A DNA stretch of 33,604 nt, taken from contig SVFQ01000023.1 in the NCBI GenBank assembly GCA_015056765.1, forward strand, positions 1-33,604. Direction: 5' to 3'. Position 1 is the stretch's first letter; every line of letters starts with the position of its first letter. Shown piece after piece: positions 33,512 to 33,604 of this stretch. A model generated the notes under the pieces. It had not been told where the DNA came from. It made no database searches and worked only from the letters and a program-made list of their open reading frames with translations. Source of the DNA: Lachnospiraceae bacterium (GTDB lineage Bacteria > Bacillota > Clostridia > Lachnospirales > Lachnospiraceae). A program made the translations under genes and the position numbers.

Positions 33512-33604
33512 GTAAAAGTCGCACGCGACAATGAACTTTGACAAACAAACAGTAATGCAACCCTGAAAATTCTAACGAGAATTGTTCAGAGAACAAAACC
33601 TTTT
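33512..33604 (+). other. Untranslated leader, probably of a 16S rRNA gene
   Basis: No coding frame follows the promoter. The leader has short hairpins (GTCG/CGAC at 33519-33530; AATTCT/AGAATT at 33568-33583; GTTC/GAAC at 33584-33594) and a GAACTTTGACAAAC element resembling the boxA/antitermination region ahead of Firmicute 16S genes. The window ends before a mature rRNA sequence can be recognised, so this is a prediction. Confidence 0.55.

Noticed and set aside
33538..33543. Second TTGACA as another promoter
   Set aside because: No -10 at 16-18 bases; it fits better as part of the leader element.
1..33604. Mobile element, prophage or CRISPR array
   Set aside because: I saw no transposase, integrase, phage gene or regular spaced repeats; gene content and order are housekeeping.

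Overview
The window looks like an ordinary chromosomal housekeeping segment of a low-GC anaerobic Firmicute, most likely Clostridia of the Lachnospiraceae type. The evidence is protein style, strong Shine-Dalgarno sites of the AGGAGG kind, sigma-A promoters of the TTGACA-N17-TATAAT kind, and gene order. I see no phage, transposase, CRISPR array or genomic-island signature, and I do not see a wholly new multi-gene system. The interesting points are regulatory and residue-level.

Layout. 1-125: a tRNA-Lys and its terminator. 136-2068: an L,D-transpeptidase and an HD-domain protein. 2152-6933: a run matching the Bacillus tmk-yaaR-holB-ricT-trmN6-rsmI neighbourhood, but with a guanylate-kinase-like P-loop protein where tmk would be. 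7006-9895: acpP from a consensus promoter, a membrane-anchored Mrr-like nuclease-fold protein, and metG (also near rsmI in Bacillus). 9931-11356: an alpha/beta hydrolase and a GNAT acetyltransferase. 11553-13854: an orphan MsmK/UgpC-type sugar-ABC ATPase and a PucR/CdaR-type regulator.

13859-19039 is on the minus strand: hypB, trkA, trkH, tadA, an SRP RNA gene whose promoter -35 box lies in the end of tadA, then a radical SAM gene. A divergent region with interleaved promoters separates hypB from purC (19151-20026), which is followed by a GT-C-like membrane protein.

21636-26595 is a self-contained glucose-type PTS operon. It has a LicT/BglG-class RNA antiterminator with its RAT site overlapping a leader terminator, then EIIA, enzyme I, HPr and EIICB. 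The HPr has Arg where the regulatory Ser46 should be. Next come a convergent tRNA-Ser(CGA) and a phosphofructokinase with mixed ATP/PPi signatures, so sugar uptake and upper glycolysis sit side by side.

27977-30556 is the widely conserved dnaX-ebfC-recR block. It is followed by galM, a DUF5711-like propeller protein and cvpA with an overlapping terminator. The last 120 bases carry a consensus promoter with an AT-rich upstream stretch and an untranslated leader typical of an rRNA operon, so a 16S gene probably begins just beyond the window. The genes cover clamp loading and recombination (holB, dnaX, ebfC, recR), tRNA and rRNA modification (trmN6, rsmI, tadA, metG), sugar entry and early glycolysis (pts genes, pfkA, galM), potassium uptake (trkA, trkH) and envelope functions.
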